From BTRF01 sp036986255 (GTDB lineage: Bacteria; Patescibacteriota; WWE3; 9FT-COMBO-53-11), in NCBI GenBank assembly GCA_036986255.1, contig BTRF01000034.1:1-6512 (forward strand): a stretch of DNA of 6,512 nt. The letters are read 5' to 3'. This document shows, in pieces, positions 6,199 through 6,512 of this stretch; the first letter of the stretch is position 1; each line of letters begins with the position of its first letter. Under the pieces are notes generated by a model. The model saw nothing but the letters and a program-made list of their open reading frames with translations, made no database searches and was not told the origin of the DNA. The position numbers and the translations under genes are program-made.

Positions 6199-6200
6199 AT
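6192..6200 (+). promoter_or_regulatory. Weak extended -10 candidate before pilT
   Basis: TGA-GATTAT (four of six matches plus TGn) ends 6 nt before the pilT ATG, nearly the same layout as upstream of pilB and the delta' gene. No -35 is visible 16-18 nt upstream. If it is real, pilT has its own leaderless transcript in addition to read-through from pilB. Confidence 0.3.
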
Positions 6201-6206
6201 AGAGGT

Positions 6207-6512
6207 ATGGTTGTTGCTAAAAACATTAGAGCGCTTTTGCAAAAAACTGTCGAGCTGGATGCCTCCGATCTTCATATTACGGTGGGCGCCCCCCCTACTC
6301 TTAGGATTAGGGGTGAGCTTTCCCATCTTCCGGGAACCGAGATTTTGGGGCCGGACGATGTGGAGTCTTTAACTTTTGAATTGGTCTCCGATGAGCAGAA
6401 GGACCTTCTCTTAACTCAAAAGGAGATCGATTTTTCCTTTGCGTACGGCGAAGAAGCCCGCTTCCGAGTTAATGCCTTTCATCAGCGCGGTTATTTGGCG
6501 GTGGCTCTCCGC
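6207..6512 (+). CDS. pilT: Type IV pilus retraction ATPase PilT, N-terminal part (cut by window edge)
   Basis: The open frame from ATG 6207 gives 102 codons and runs off the window without a stop. It starts MVVAKNIRALLQKTVELDAS and carries SDLHITVGAPPTLRIRGEL (about 20-38), DFSFAYGEEARFRVNAFHQRG (about 74-94) and VALR at the edge, which is the PAS-like N-terminal domain of PilT. PilT is the hexameric ATPase that depolymerises type IV pili, driving twitching, adhesion or DNA uptake. The Walker motifs lie beyond the window, so the catalytic core is not seen. GAGG (6202-6205) is only 1 nt from the ATG, too close for normal Shine-Dalgarno pairing. It lies 26 nt after pilB and is very likely co-transcribed with it. 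Confidence 0.93.
   Translation, partial: MVVAKNIRALLQKTVELDASDLHITVGAPPTLRIRGELSHLPGTEILGPDDVESLTFELVSDEQKDLLLTQKEIDFSFAYGEEARFRVNAFHQRGYLAVALR

Overview
The window carries six protein-coding genes (two cut by the window edges) at high density, with no RNA genes, mobile elements or CRISPR arrays that I can see. The gene set, the very small DNA polymerase III delta'-like subunit and the PilB/PilT pair fit a bacterium with a compact genome. My best guess is a Patescibacteria (CPR) lineage, perhaps Microgenomates-like. This is an inference from protein style, not a proven assignment. All genes use the standard code, with TAG, TGA and TAA all acting as stops.

Left part (1-2777, all on the minus strand, read right to left): a minimal clamp-loader delta'-like protein (2777-2166), then DNA gyrase subunit B (2119-179), then the first 47 codons of a membrane-bound pyrophosphatase (142 to the window edge). 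The gaps are 46 and 36 nt and hold no terminator, so this looks like one transcription unit joining replication, DNA topology and membrane energetics. Middle (2778-2870): a 93-bp divergent intergenic region. Next (2871-4325, plus strand): a membrane-anchored extracytoplasmic protein of a family I do not recognise. It carries an HEWTH zincin-type motif and ends at a strong intrinsic terminator (4326-4366). Right part (4420 to the edge, plus strand): the type IV pilus assembly ATPase PilB, then the start of the retraction ATPase PilT, separated by 26 nt that contain a perfect 18-bp palindrome.

The most interesting points are these. (1) The 484-aa HEWTH protein is a candidate new or divergent metalloprotease. 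(2) TGA-plus-hexamer (extended -10 like) elements lie about 7 nt before the delta' ATG and the upstream pilB ATG, and about 6 nt before the pilT ATG. This suggests leaderless transcripts or, for pilB, a different true start at GTG 4453, which has its own GGAGG. (3) An operator-like palindrome overlaps the putative pilT promoter. (4) The delta' subunit has lost its zinc module and its P-loop residues. (5) GyrB has Trp at the position of E. coli Lys447. Only one of the six annotated starts has a well-spaced Shine-Dalgarno sequence.
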